Assembly (NCBI RefSeq): GCF_014490725.1
Contig: NZ_JACOQL010000003.1
Span: forward strand, 372,001 to 436,000
Source of the DNA: Paracoccus amoyensis
Lineage (GTDB): Bacteria; Pseudomonadota; Alphaproteobacteria; Rhodobacterales; Rhodobacteraceae
DNA length: 64,000 nt
Direction: 5' to 3'
In this document: piece by piece, positions 53,991 to 62,842 of the stretch
Position numbering within the stretch: the first letter of the stretch is position 1
Layout: each line of letters begins with the position of its first letter
Notes under the pieces: model-generated
The model's database searches: none
Told to the model about the DNA's origin: nothing
The model's input: only the letters and a program-made list of their open reading frames with translations
Position numbers and translations under genes: made by a program

Positions 53991-54923
53991 TCAGATTTTC
54001 AGCTTATCGGCACCCGTGTCGATATAAGGCGCCCAAAATGCAATGCTTTCTGCAATTTGTGGGATAACTTCGCGGTCATTAGGTTCGCGCTCTTTGAAAC
54101 TCAACTCAAGGCAGATTTCGTTATCAACCGCCCCACCTTCGCGAAACGCATGTAAGAGCGGTTCAGGCTGAATGCGCCCCTTGGCATTGAATGCTGCAGT
54201 GAAGGGCCGGTGACCGCCCTTATCCATCAGCGATTGCTTGATATGGATGATGGGAGACACTTTCGGCACCGCTCGTGCCCAGGCATAGGGGTCAAAATCA
54301 TCCGGGTCGGATGACGTTACGTCGCCATGGTCGATATCGGCCATCATCCACATCGGGATCGCCATATTGGCAGCCGTCAGACGGTCTTGCAGATCCATAC
54401 AGGTCTGAATCGTTTCGCCAAATTCTCGCCCCACGCTCATCGGTTCCCAGAAGACATAGTCCAGGCCCGCGCCCTTGGCATGGTCGGCCACCTCGGCCCA
54501 GCACTCGATGGCAATGCGGATCAGATCTTCCCGCCGGGCCGGGTCGTCGTAATCGCGATAGGTAAAGATCGCGAACTGCGTCCCGACCGAGGTGCCGCCC
54601 AGATCGCCAATGATATCGGCGAAGGTCTTGAACCAGTCGACGTAATAGCGCCGCACATCCGGGTCGGGATGGCCGAAATGGTTCAACCGGCCATAGGGGC
54701 CGGTCATGCCGCTGGTCACGCGAACCCCCGTGCGATCCAGTGCCGCACCCATTTGGCGGGTCAAGCGGCGGATGACGTTGGCCTGCCAACTTGGGTTGAT
54801 GAATTCATGGGTCAGTTGCAGATCGCGGATGCGCAGGTCGTGGGCGACCGTGTCGATCAGATCATCCGGGTCGGCATAGCGATTGACCAGCGGATTGGTG
54901 TTCAACGAAAGCGTCAGTGCCAT
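53991..54923 (-). CDS. eryC: D-erythrulose-1-phosphate 3-epimerase (EryC-like)
   Basis: A 310-aa TIM-barrel protein of the xylose-isomerase-like superfamily with clear EryC blocks: LSLNTNPLVNRYADPDDLID, TSGMTGPYGRLNHFGHPD, GTQFAIFTYRDYDDPARRE, FWEPMSVGREFGETI and DIDHGDVTSSDPDD. In Brucella this enzyme, once thought to be a dehydrogenase, interconverts D- and L-erythrulose 1-phosphate. It follows eryB with a 9-bp gap; AGGG lies upstream of ATG 54923. Confidence 0.94.
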   Translation of the reverse strand: MALTLSLNTNPLVNRYADPDDLIDTVAHDLRIRDLQLTHEFINPSWQANVIRRLTRQMGAALDRTGVRVTSGMTGPYGRLNHFGHPDPDVRRYYVDWFKTFADIIGDLGGTSVGTQFAIFTYRDYDDPARREDLIRIAIECWAEVADHAKGAGLDYVFWEPMSVGREFGETIQTCMDLQDRLTAANMAIPMWMMADIDHGDVTSSDPDDFDPYAWARAVPKVSPIIHIKQSLMDKGGHRPFTAAFNAKGRIQPEPLLHAFREGGAVDNEICLELSFKEREPNDREVIPQIAESIAFWAPYIDTGADKLKI

Positions 54924-54932
54924 GATTTTGCC

Positions 54933-56450
54933 CTATGCCGCCTGCGCCAGATCGGAACGGTTGAACCAATCTGCAAATGCACGCCGCTGATCTTCGGTCA
55001 GGTGCAGCAGATGCTTGGTCCGCCGCCACAGAATATCCTCGGGCGTCTGCGCCCATTCCTTGCGGACCAGATAGCGCACTTCGGCCTCATACAACTGACC
55101 GCCGAAATGCTGGCCCAGATCGCCGATGCTGGTGGCGCTGCCAACAACGTCCGTGGTCCGTGCGCCATAAAGACGGCCGTAATGATGCACCAGTTTGCGG
55201 GGCATCCACGGATAAAGCTCTCGCAGCAGTTCGATATAGGATTCGTAATCGGCATTGGCCATTTCACCGCCCGGCAGGCTGGCGGTTTCGGTCCAGTCCC
55301 CCCCCATATTCGGGAACACGTCCTTCAGCTTGTGCATTCCACGTTCGGCCAATTCGCGGAAGGTGGTGATCTTGCCGCCAAAGACGTTCAGCAGCGGCGC
55401 GCCCTCCTTGGTATCCAGATCAAAGACATAATCCCGCGTCACCGCCGACGGATTGCCTTTGCCATCGTCAAACAGCGGCCGCACCCCGGAATAGCTGTGC
55501 AGCACATCCGACCGGCGCAGCTTTTCCTTGAAATATCGGTTCACGACGCCCAGCAGATATTCAATCTCGGACTCGTCGGCCTTGACGTCTTCGGGGCGGC
55601 CATCATAGGCGATATCGGTGGTGCCGATCAGCGCCATGTTTCCTTCATATGGGTTGATAAAGATCACGCGCTTATCGTGGTTCTGCACCAGATAGGCGTT
55701 ATTTCCAGCCCAAAATTTCGGCACGATGATGTGGCTGCCCTTGACCAGCCGCACATTCCGCCCCGAACTGGCCTCGGCCACATTGTCGATCACATCGCGC
55801 ACCCACGGCCCCGCACAATTCGCGACGCAGCGGGCGCGAAAGGTCCGAACCTCGCCTGTCGTTTCGCTTCTGGTCTGAATGGTCCAGGCACCGTTTTCGC
55901 GTTTCGCCGAGATACAGGGCGTGCGGGTCAGAACCTCGGCCCCATGCTCTGCGGCGTCTACCGCGTTCAGAACGACAAGGCGGGCATCATCGACCCAGCA
56001 GTCGGAATATTCGAAACCCTTGAAATACCGATCCAGCAGCGGCGCACCTTCGGGATCGCGACGCAGATCCAGCGTCCGCGTGCCGGGCAGCTTTTTGCGG
56101 CCACCCAGATTGTCGTAAAGAAACAGTCCCAGCCTGACCAGCCATGCGGGTCGATCCTGTGGCGAATGCGGCAGCACGAAACGCATCGGCCAGATGATAT
56201 GCGGGGCAGCACGCAGCAGGACTTCTCGCTCAATCAGCGCCTCGCGGACCAGTCGGAATTCGTAATATTCCAGATAGCGCAGCCCGCCATGAACAAGTTT
56301 GCCCGACCGCGACGACGTGCCCTGCGCCAGATCGTCCTTTTCGCACAAGACCACCTTCAGCCCGCGCCCGGCGGCGTCGCGGGCAACGCCTGCGCCATTG
56401 ATCCCGCCACCGATGACGAAAAGGTCGATCATGCCGTTGTCGTTTGTCAT
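54933..56450 (-). CDS. eryB: FAD-dependent erythritol-phosphate dehydrogenase (EryB-like)
   Basis: A 505-aa GlpD-family flavoprotein: N-terminal FAD fold VIGGGINGAGVARDAAGRG, LVHGGLRYLEYYEFRLVREA, and a C-terminal GlpD-type cap (RYLVRKEWAQTPEDILWRRT). In isolation it could be glycerol-3-phosphate dehydrogenase; between eryA and eryC it is best read as the enzyme oxidising D-erythritol 1-phosphate to D-erythrulose 1-phosphate, passing electrons to quinone. The start lies one base after the eryA stop. Confidence 0.92.
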   Translation of the reverse strand: MTNDNGMIDLFVIGGGINGAGVARDAAGRGLKVVLCEKDDLAQGTSSRSGKLVHGGLRYLEYYEFRLVREALIEREVLLRAAPHIIWPMRFVLPHSPQDRPAWLVRLGLFLYDNLGGRKKLPGTRTLDLRRDPEGAPLLDRYFKGFEYSDCWVDDARLVVLNAVDAAEHGAEVLTRTPCISAKRENGAWTIQTRSETTGEVRTFRARCVANCAGPWVRDVIDNVAEASSGRNVRLVKGSHIIVPKFWAGNNAYLVQNHDKRVIFINPYEGNMALIGTTDIAYDGRPEDVKADESEIEYLLGVVNRYFKEKLRRSDVLHSYSGVRPLFDDGKGNPSAVTRDYVFDLDTKEGAPLLNVFGGKITTFRELAERGMHKLKDVFPNMGGDWTETASLPGGEMANADYESYIELLRELYPWMPRKLVHHYGRLYGARTTDVVGSATSIGDLGQHFGGQLYEAEVRYLVRKEWAQTPEDILWRRTKHLLHLTEDQRRAFADWFNRSDLAQAA

Positions 56451-56451
56451 A

Positions 56452-58014
56452 TCACTCTCCTGTCGGTGCGCGTGTGGCGGCCAGTGCGTCCCAAGCCGGG
56501 GGCAGCGCCTGCCGAGATGTCTGGAATGCCGGGAACAGCCGGTCATAGGCCGCGACCAGCTGCGGATCGGGCGCTTCGGCCTGTCCCAACAGCGGCGTGA
56601 CCCATTCCGCGATACAGCTTTGCATATCGGGATAGGCGCCGATGCCGACGGCGGCCATCATCGCGGCGCCTGCCGCCCCAGCCTCATCCCGGTCCGAGAC
56701 GCGGACAGGCGCGTTCAGCGACGCCGCCAGAATTCCGCGCAATGATTTCGACCGAGCCGCCCCGCCGGTCAACCGCAATTCCGATGGCAGCGGTCCCATG
56801 GCGGCATAACAGTCGCGCATCGCCATGCCCAACCCCTCGGCCACGGCACGCAGCAGATCGGGAAAACGGTGATGCTGCGCCAACCCGACGAACCCGGCTC
56901 GCGCGTTGGCGTTGACGAACGGGCCCCGTTCGCCGGCTTCGGAAATATAGGGGTGATAGACAATCTGACCCGGCGGGCTTTGCGCCAGCCATCCCTCGAT
57001 ATGCGCGACAAGATCGCGATGCGTGACCGACTGGCCCATATCCGACATGATCCCCGCCGCGATGCCTAACACCCAGTCAATGTTCAGCGTGGCAGCCATG
57101 TTGGTCTGCACCTGTGTCACCACGCCGGGGATCGGCAGGCAGATCACATAGCCCGTGCCCTGTGCATTCAGATGCACGTTGTTGGAACTGACGGCCCGCA
57201 AATGCACCCCGGTCGAGCCGACGGTCGAACAGGCCACATCACCGTCCCCGCCATAGACACCCACGCCAAGCGCCGTCATCACCATATCGACATAGCCCAG
57301 ACTGACCGGCGTTCCGGCACGCAAGCCCGTCTGACGGGCGGCATCGGCAGTCAACGGATGCATGACCTGCGTGCCGTCGATGATTTCGGGCAACAGATCG
57401 CGGCGATGCGTCAGGCCAAGCGCGTCAATCACGGTGGGGTCATATTGCCGGTTGCGGAAATTCCCAAAGGTGAAGCTGGCCTCGGACGGATCCGTCGCGC
57501 GGATGCCGGTCAGGTTCAGATACAGCCAGTCCTTGCAATGCAGCGCAACCTCGGCCCGGTCCAGAAGATCGGGGAAATGCACATCCATATGTGCCATCTG
57601 GGTGCCTTGCTGGCAGGTGTTCAGCCCGGTCCCCGTCGCCTCGAACCGCGCTCGATTCGCATCACCAGCAGCCAGTCGCGCAACCGTCGGCGCGGCGCGG
57701 GCATCCAGCCACAGCCACGCATCGCCCACCGGACCATCGCGCCCGACCAGCCATGTGCCATCGCCCTGCGCCGTCACAGCCACAGCCGCCGTTCGCGCCG
57801 CCAGATTGTCAATCCGCTGGCCCAACCCGCGCAAGGCCGATGCACAATCATCCCATGTCTGCGCCAAGGATTGCGTAACCGCGCCGTCATGTCCCGCATG
57901 ATATCTGTTGGGAACGGATGCCGCGCCAAGTTGCTGCCCGCGCAGATCAAAGGCCACCGCCTTGATGACCGACGTGCCTGCATCGATTCCGATCAGGATA
58001 TCCACGTCAGCCAT
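56452..58014 (-). CDS. eryA: Erythritol kinase (FGGY family, EryA-like)
   Basis: A 520-aa FGGY kinase: ATP-site GIDAGTSVIKAVAFD at the N-terminus, LWLDARAAPTVARLA, CKDWLYLNLTG, and the C-terminal ELRLTGGAARSKSLRGILA signature. It phosphorylates erythritol in the first step of the pathway. It is the first gene of the leftward eryABCD operon and has AGGA seven bases upstream of ATG 58014. A second, different FGGY kinase lies at the far end of the transporter operon. Confidence 0.92.
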   Translation of the reverse strand: MADVDILIGIDAGTSVIKAVAFDLRGQQLGAASVPNRYHAGHDGAVTQSLAQTWDDCASALRGLGQRIDNLAARTAAVAVTAQGDGTWLVGRDGPVGDAWLWLDARAAPTVARLAAGDANRARFEATGTGLNTCQQGTQMAHMDVHFPDLLDRAEVALHCKDWLYLNLTGIRATDPSEASFTFGNFRNRQYDPTVIDALGLTHRRDLLPEIIDGTQVMHPLTADAARQTGLRAGTPVSLGYVDMVMTALGVGVYGGDGDVACSTVGSTGVHLRAVSSNNVHLNAQGTGYVICLPIPGVVTQVQTNMAATLNIDWVLGIAAGIMSDMGQSVTHRDLVAHIEGWLAQSPPGQIVYHPYISEAGERGPFVNANARAGFVGLAQHHRFPDLLRAVAEGLGMAMRDCYAAMGPLPSELRLTGGAARSKSLRGILAASLNAPVRVSDRDEAGAAGAAMMAAVGIGAYPDMQSCIAEWVTPLLGQAEAPDPQLVAAYDRLFPAFQTSRQALPPAWDALAATRAPTGE

Positions 58015-58493
58015 GGGCAATTCCTGACACAACCTCAGAGAAATTATCGCTTTTGATCAGTTGCTTCATATGCACCCCCTCGAAACGATACATCAGGTCG
58101 TGTCCTGCGATCCAAACATCCGCCATAGCCGACCTATAGCACAAAAACCTCGACATGAATGTATTTTTTTACGGACACAGCAATTTTTTTCATGTAACGT
58201 CCAGATGAAGCAAGCGGGACGCGAAGGAGGACAGCGACCCATATTGCAGCGAGAAGATAAGGGGGCTGGCAGGCCACCCCCTTGTCGCCCAGACAGGAGG
58301 AGGCCGGATAAATGCATGATATGAAACACAGTTCCGCCATCGTTCCCCGTGCCCCTAGGGATATGCGGTGACCGATGGCGGCCGCCCTCATATAATCGCC
58401 ATGTCGATTCGGACCCGACCTTCCCACAACTGACAACCGACCGGACTGGCTTTGCCAGCGCCCCCTGTCACCAACTTATCGCGAGGCTGCATC
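58015..58493. promoter_or_regulatory. 479-bp divergent control region between eryA and the transporter operon
   Basis: No long gene is present. Visible elements: ACATGAA (58153-58159) and TTCATGT (58189-58195), exact inverted arms with centres 36 bp apart among T-runs, a plausible looped operator for EryD; a hairpin AAGGGGGcTGG/CCACCCCCTT at 58259-58283 without a U-tract; and a very strong ribosome site AGGAGGAGG at 58296-58304 ahead of a 19-codon frame. It should carry promoters for both operons. Confidence 0.55.
58312..58371 (+). CDS. Possible 19-residue leader peptide
   Basis: ATG 58312 follows a near-perfect Shine-Dalgarno (AGGAGGAGG, 7-base spacing), the strongest in this stretch, and opens MHDMKHSSAIVPRAPRDMR before TGA. 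It lies 122 bp upstream of the DUF2291 start and just after a hairpin. It could be a leader peptide that tunes the transporter operon, or chance. Peptide composition offers no family match. Confidence 0.35.
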   Translation: MHDMKHSSAIVPRAPRDMR

Positions 58494-59168
58494 ATGACAC
58501 AAAGTTCCGCTGCGACCCCCCGGCAAAATCCTGCCCCCAAAGCGCCGGCGTCGTCCCGACGCGGTCTGGTCCTCAGCATCGCACTGGCCGCGGTTGTGTT
58601 GGCCGGGATCGCGCTGGATACGACGGTCGTCCATATCGGATCGGAATCAGATGTGCGGGCACAGGCATTTTCGGCCGACAGCTATGGTGAAACCGAATTT
58701 CCGCGCATCCAGGGCTTTGTGGCCGAAAAAGCGGTGGACGCGACGACGCTGGCAACCGAAGTCATGGCAGACAAGGATGCAGCGGTCGCAAAATACGGGA
58801 CGGCAGCCACGACCGGCGCGATCATGCCGGTGAAATTGTCCGGCGTCGCGGGCGAAGGCCGCGCGGGCGTCTATCCGATCAGCGTCGAAGGCATGCCGGA
58901 AGACATCACCGTTCGCGTCCAGACCGGCCCCGCCATCAACGGCACCGAATTGCGCGACGCGCCCGGCGACATCGCATTTGGTCAGTTCAAGAACCAGATC
59001 GAATATCAAGACGCCGGCTCGGGCATCAATCGGGCGATGAAAGCCGCGATCCTTGACGGCATTGATACGGCCAACCTGAACGGCAAGACGGTCGAGGTGG
59101 TGGGCGCCTTTCGCCTGATCAATCCCAAGAACTGGCTGATCACCCCGGTTTCGGTGACTGTCCAATGA
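58494..59168 (+). CDS. DUF2291 protein of the sugar ABC transporter operon
   Basis: A 224-aa protein with one N-terminal membrane segment (about residues 24-44) and a periplasmic domain with the DUF2291 pattern (TTVVHIGSESDVRAQAF, FPRIQGFVAEKAVDA, GDIAFGQFKNQIEYQD). No lipobox Cys is present. DUF2291 genes occur almost only with RbsABC-like transporters, so a role in transporter assembly or substrate delivery is likely but unproven. GAGG precedes ATG 58494 and the stop overlaps the ATPase gene by ATGA. Confidence 0.87.
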   Translation: MTQSSAATPRQNPAPKAPASSRRGLVLSIALAAVVLAGIALDTTVVHIGSESDVRAQAFSADSYGETEFPRIQGFVAEKAVDATTLATEVMADKDAAVAKYGTAATTGAIMPVKLSGVAGEGRAGVYPISVEGMPEDITVRVQTGPAINGTELRDAPGDIAFGQFKNQIEYQDAGSGINRAMKAAILDGIDTANLNGKTVEVVGAFRLINPKNWLITPVSVTVQ

Positions 59169-60682
59169 ATGCGCATCCCGAAAACGAAGTCGTCATGTCC
59201 GCCCGCAACGTCGCCAAATCCTATGGACAGGTGCATGCGCTGAAGGGCGTGAATTTCGACATTCACCGCGGTCAGGTCACAACGCTGTTCGGCGAAAACG
59301 GCGCCGGAAAATCAACGTTGATGAAGATCCTGTCAGGTGTGATACAGCCCAGCAGCGGCGAAATGATCCTTGATGGCCAGCCCGTCACCTTTGCCAACGC
59401 CAACGAAGCGCGTGATCGCGGCATCTCGATCATCCATCAGGAACTTAGCCTGGCCCCGAACATGTCGGTCCGCGACAATATCTTCATGGGTCGCGAGATC
59501 ATGGGCCCCGCAGGCGTCGATTTTGCCGAAGAGGAACGTCAGGTCCGCAAGCTGATGGAAGAGCTTGAGGAGGACATCGACCCGCAAACCCCGGTCGAGG
59601 AGTTGCGCCTTGGCCAGCAACAGATCGTCGAAATCGCCCGCGCCCTGTCCGTCGACAGCCGCATCCTGATCATGGATGAACCGACCAGCGCCCTCTCGGC
59701 CAGCGAGGTCGAGGTCCTGTTCAAGGTGATCCGCGACCTGAATGCCAAGGGCGTCAGCATCGTCTATATCTCACACCATCTGGAAGAGGCGCTGACGATC
59801 ACCAATCACGCCGTCGTTCTGCGTGACGGCAACATGACCGCCTATGCTCCGCGCAGCGAGATTGATCTGGAATGGATCGTGCGCAACATGGTGGGCGAAA
59901 ACTATGATCTCGGCTCACCGCCTGACACGGAGAAACGGGACGTTGCCCTGTCGATCCGCAATCTGTCGGTGCCGGACCAGACCGGACAGGATCTGGTGCG
60001 TGGTCTCTCGCTGGACGTGCGCGCCGGTGAGATCGTCTGCATCTATGGCCTGATGGGTGCGGGCAGGACCGAGCTTCTGGAAACCTGCGCCGGACGACTG
60101 CAGCAGACCGGCGGTGAAATCGTTCTGGAAGGCCGCGAGGTGTCGCACCTGTCCATCGCCGAACGCATCGCACGCGGGCTGGCCTTGGTCCCCGAGGATC
60201 GCCAACGCGACGGGCTGGTCCAGACCATGACCGTCGGGCAAAATCTGTCGCTGGCGTCCATCGCCCGTTTTACACGCGGAATTTTCACACAGCGCAGCGC
60301 GGAAAAGAAGCTGATCGACGACACCATCCGCGATGTCACCGTCAAAACATCAGGCGGGGGCGCGGCGATTGGCTCGCTGTCGGGGGGTAACCAGCAGAAG
60401 GTCGTGATCGGCAAGATGCTGGCGACCAAACCGAAAGTCATCATGCTGGACGAACCTTCGCGCGGCATCGACATCGGCGCCAAGGCCGAGGTGTTCCGCC
60501 TGTTGGCCGAAGGCGCGAAAGACGGGCTGGCCGTCATCTATTCGACCTCGGAGGTCAGCGAATGCCTGTCCATCGCGCATCGTATCATCGTCATGCACAA
60601 GGGCCGTATCTCGGCCGAATTCGATTCCACCGTCTCGAAAGAGAAGATCATGGCCGCCTCGGGCGAGTCCGTGGCAGCCTGA
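59165..60682 (+). CDS. eryE: Sugar/polyol ABC transporter ATPase (RbsA-like, EryE)
   Basis: A 505-aa double ATPase: first half with Walker A GENGAGKST, signature LRLGQQQIVEIARAL and Walker B ILIMDEPTSAL; the second half has a degenerate Walker A (GLMGAGRTELLE) and signature LSGGNQQKVVIGKML, as usual for carbohydrate CUT2 importers. It energises uptake through the permease encoded next. The ery name is inferred from its place beside eryABCD; uptake of erythritol or a related polyol is expected. Confidence 0.93.
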   Translation: MNAHPENEVVMSARNVAKSYGQVHALKGVNFDIHRGQVTTLFGENGAGKSTLMKILSGVIQPSSGEMILDGQPVTFANANEARDRGISIIHQELSLAPNMSVRDNIFMGREIMGPAGVDFAEEERQVRKLMEELEEDIDPQTPVEELRLGQQQIVEIARALSVDSRILIMDEPTSALSASEVEVLFKVIRDLNAKGVSIVYISHHLEEALTITNHAVVLRDGNMTAYAPRSEIDLEWIVRNMVGENYDLGSPPDTEKRDVALSIRNLSVPDQTGQDLVRGLSLDVRAGEIVCIYGLMGAGRTELLETCAGRLQQTGGEIVLEGREVSHLSIAERIARGLALVPEDRQRDGLVQTMTVGQNLSLASIARFTRGIFTQRSAEKKLIDDTIRDVTVKTSGGGAAIGSLSGGNQQKVVIGKMLATKPKVIMLDEPSRGIDIGAKAEVFRLLAEGAKDGLAVIYSTSEVSECLSIAHRIIVMHKGRISAEFDSTVSKEKIMAASGESVAA

Positions 60683-60703
60683 GACAGGATTGAGGAAAGC
60701 ACC

Positions 60704-61747
60704 ATGTCGGACACCACTGCCACCAAAACCGCCAAATCCAAAGACAGCGGCTTCAGCATCGGTCGCCTGTTGCTGGAGGGACGCGCCTTTTTTGCGCTGA
60801 TCGCGATTATCGCCGTCTTTTCATTCCTGTCGCCGAACTATTTCACGGCCAGCAATTTCCTGATCATGTCCAGTCAGGTCGCCATCTATGGCATCCTGTC
60901 CATCGGCATGCTGCTGGTGATCCTGAATGGCGGGATCGACCTGTCCGTTGGATCAATCCTTGCCTTGTCCGGTGTCTGTGCGGGCGCGATGATGCAGGGC
61001 GTCACGCTGGATTTTGCAGGCGTCATTCTTTACCCGCCAGTTTGGGCCGTCGTGGTGTTGACACTGATGGTTGGCGCGGCAGTCGGGGCACTGAACGGAA
61101 TCCTGATCGCGTTCTTCAAGGTGCCGCCCTTCGTGGCCACGCTGGGCGTGATGTATGTCGCGCGCGGTGTCGCGCTGCTGATGACCAATGGGCTGACCTA
61201 TAACAACCTGCGCGGCAGCGAAGAATTGGGCAATACGGGCTTTAACTGGCTGGGCTTCAACCGCCTGTGGGGGGTGCCGATCTCGGTCATCGTGCTGGCC
61301 GTCATTGCCATCCTGACCGGACTGATGCTGTCACGGTCGGCCTTTGGCCGCTGGCTTTACGCATCCGGTGGGAATGAGCGTGCGGCAGAACTGTCGGGCG
61401 TGCCGGTCCGTCGGGTCAAGATCACCGTCTATACGCTGTCGGGCATGCTGGCTGCTGTTGCTGGCCTGGTCCTGGCCTCGCAGCTGACCTCGGCCGGCCC
61501 GACGGCGGGCACCACCTACGAGCTGACAGCCATCGCCGCTGTCGTGATCGGCGGCGCAGCCCTGACCGGCGGTCGCGGTAACGTGCGCGGCACGATGCTG
61601 GGCGCATTCGTGATTGGCTTCCTGTCCGCAGGCCTCGTTATCATCGGTGTGTCATCTTATTGGCAGACGGTTTTCACCGGCGCTGTGATCGTTCTGGCCG
61701 TGCTGCTGAACTCGTTGCAATACGGCCGCGGCGCCCGCAAAGGCTGA
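60704..61747 (+). CDS. eryF: Sugar/polyol ABC transporter permease (RbsC-like, EryF)
   Basis: A 347-aa membrane protein of the CUT2 permease family with about eight to ten hydrophobic segments: LNGGIDLSVGSILALSG, the cytoplasmic ATPase-contact region ASGGNERAAELSGVPVRRVK and GGRGNVRGTMLGAFVIG. A soluble N-terminus of about 30 residues precedes the first helix. It starts 21 bp after the ATPase gene with AGGA upstream and would form a homodimeric pore with EryE. Confidence 0.94.
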   Translation: MSDTTATKTAKSKDSGFSIGRLLLEGRAFFALIAIIAVFSFLSPNYFTASNFLIMSSQVAIYGILSIGMLLVILNGGIDLSVGSILALSGVCAGAMMQGVTLDFAGVILYPPVWAVVVLTLMVGAAVGALNGILIAFFKVPPFVATLGVMYVARGVALLMTNGLTYNNLRGSEELGNTGFNWLGFNRLWGVPISVIVLAVIAILTGLMLSRSAFGRWLYASGGNERAAELSGVPVRRVKITVYTLSGMLAAVAGLVLASQLTSAGPTAGTTYELTAIAAVVIGGAALTGGRGNVRGTMLGAFVIGFLSAGLVIIGVSSYWQTVFTGAVIVLAVLLNSLQYGRGARKG

Positions 61748-61834
61748 CCGCGCAAGACCTTCTCTGTTCGGCCCCAAGGGCCGGACGGAAAGCCTGCCAT
61801 CCACGGCAGAACAACCAACCCAAGGGAGAGAGAA

Positions 61835-62782
61835 ATGCTGAAAATGACCCGCCGCATGTTGCTGGCAGCCGCCGCTTCGATGCCGCTTCTGGCCAGTGCC
61901 GCCTCGGCCGAAGGGCTGATGACGATTATCGTCAACGACCCCGCGAACCCCTATTGGTTCACCGAAGGCGAAGTTGCCAAAGCGACCGCAGAAGAACTGG
62001 GCTATACCGCAAATGTCGCGGCCCATCGCGGCGATACCAATACCGAAAGCACCCTGATCGACACCGCGATCACCAACAAATCGGTCGCGATCATTCTGGA
62101 CCCGGCCAATGCCGATGGCTCGATCGGTGCCGTTCAAAAAGCGGTTGACGCGGGCATTCCGGTCTTTCTGGTGAACGCCGAAATCAACCAGGAAGGTCTG
62201 GCCAAGGCGCAGTTGGTGTCCAACAACGCCCAGGGCGCAGCACTTGGCGCACAGGCATGGGTCGAAGCCGTTGGCGATACCGGCAGCTATGTCGAACTGT
62301 TCGGCGCGCCGCCCGACAACAACGCCCAGACCCGCTCGAACGGTTTTGAAACGGTCCTGAGCCAATACCCGGATCTGGTCAAGGTCGGCCAGGAAGTCGC
62401 CAACTGGGACCGCACCCAAGGCTATCAGAAGACGCAATCACTGATGCAGGCGAACCCTGACATCATCGGCGTCATCTCGGGCAATGATGAAATGGCGCTT
62501 GGCGCGATTGCCGCGCTGAAGGAATCCGGCAAGCTGGATCAGATCAAGGTCGGCGGCTTTGACGGCTCGCCGGACGCGGTCGAGGCCGTGAAAGCAGGCG
62601 AGATGCAGTATACCGTGCTGCAACCCGTCGCCGTCTTTTCGGAAGCAGCCGTTCGTCAGGCCGACAACTTCATCAAGACAGGCGAAACCGGCGTCGATAC
62701 CGAAAAGCAGTTGTTCGATTGCCTGCTGATCACCGCCGACAATGTCGACAAATACACCTCGGCCTTCGTGCTGGAACAGTAA
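61835..62782 (+). CDS. eryG: Periplasmic sugar/polyol-binding protein (RbsB-like, EryG)
   Basis: A 315-aa periplasmic-binding protein type 1. A signal peptide (MTRRMLLAAAASMPLLASAA, cleavage after AASA) is followed by TIIVNDPANPYWFTEGEVAK, hinge regions VAIILDPANADGS and GVISGNDEMALGAIAAL, and VGGFDGSPDAVEAVKAGEM. GGGAGAG lies upstream of ATG 61835. It captures the substrate for the EryE-EryF importer. The operon's terminator follows within 8 bp. Confidence 0.94.
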   Translation: MLKMTRRMLLAAAASMPLLASAASAEGLMTIIVNDPANPYWFTEGEVAKATAEELGYTANVAAHRGDTNTESTLIDTAITNKSVAIILDPANADGSIGAVQKAVDAGIPVFLVNAEINQEGLAKAQLVSNNAQGAALGAQAWVEAVGDTGSYVELFGAPPDNNAQTRSNGFETVLSQYPDLVKVGQEVANWDRTQGYQKTQSLMQANPDIIGVISGNDEMALGAIAALKESGKLDQIKVGGFDGSPDAVEAVKAGEMQYTVLQPVAVFSEAAVRQADNFIKTGETGVDTEKQLFDCLLITADNVDKYTSAFVLEQ

Positions 62783-62789
62783 ACACGGC

Positions 62790-62817
62790 AAAGGGCGCCC
62801 TGCGGCGCCCTTTTTTT
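62790..62817 (+). terminator. Intrinsic terminator after the binding-protein gene
   Basis: AAAGGGCGCC (62790-62799), loop CTGC, GGCGCCCTTT (62804-62813), then more T. It separates the transporter operon from the second FGGY kinase, although 26 bp is short for a new promoter, so some read-through is likely. Confidence 0.9.
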
Positions 62818-62842
62818 CCGACTTCCATAAAAAGCGCGACAG

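Noticed and set aside
54327-56600. 757-codon open frame on the plus strand
   Set aside because: Antisense to eryC and eryB; the translation has the His/Gln/Arg-rich look of a shadow frame and no recognisable domain.
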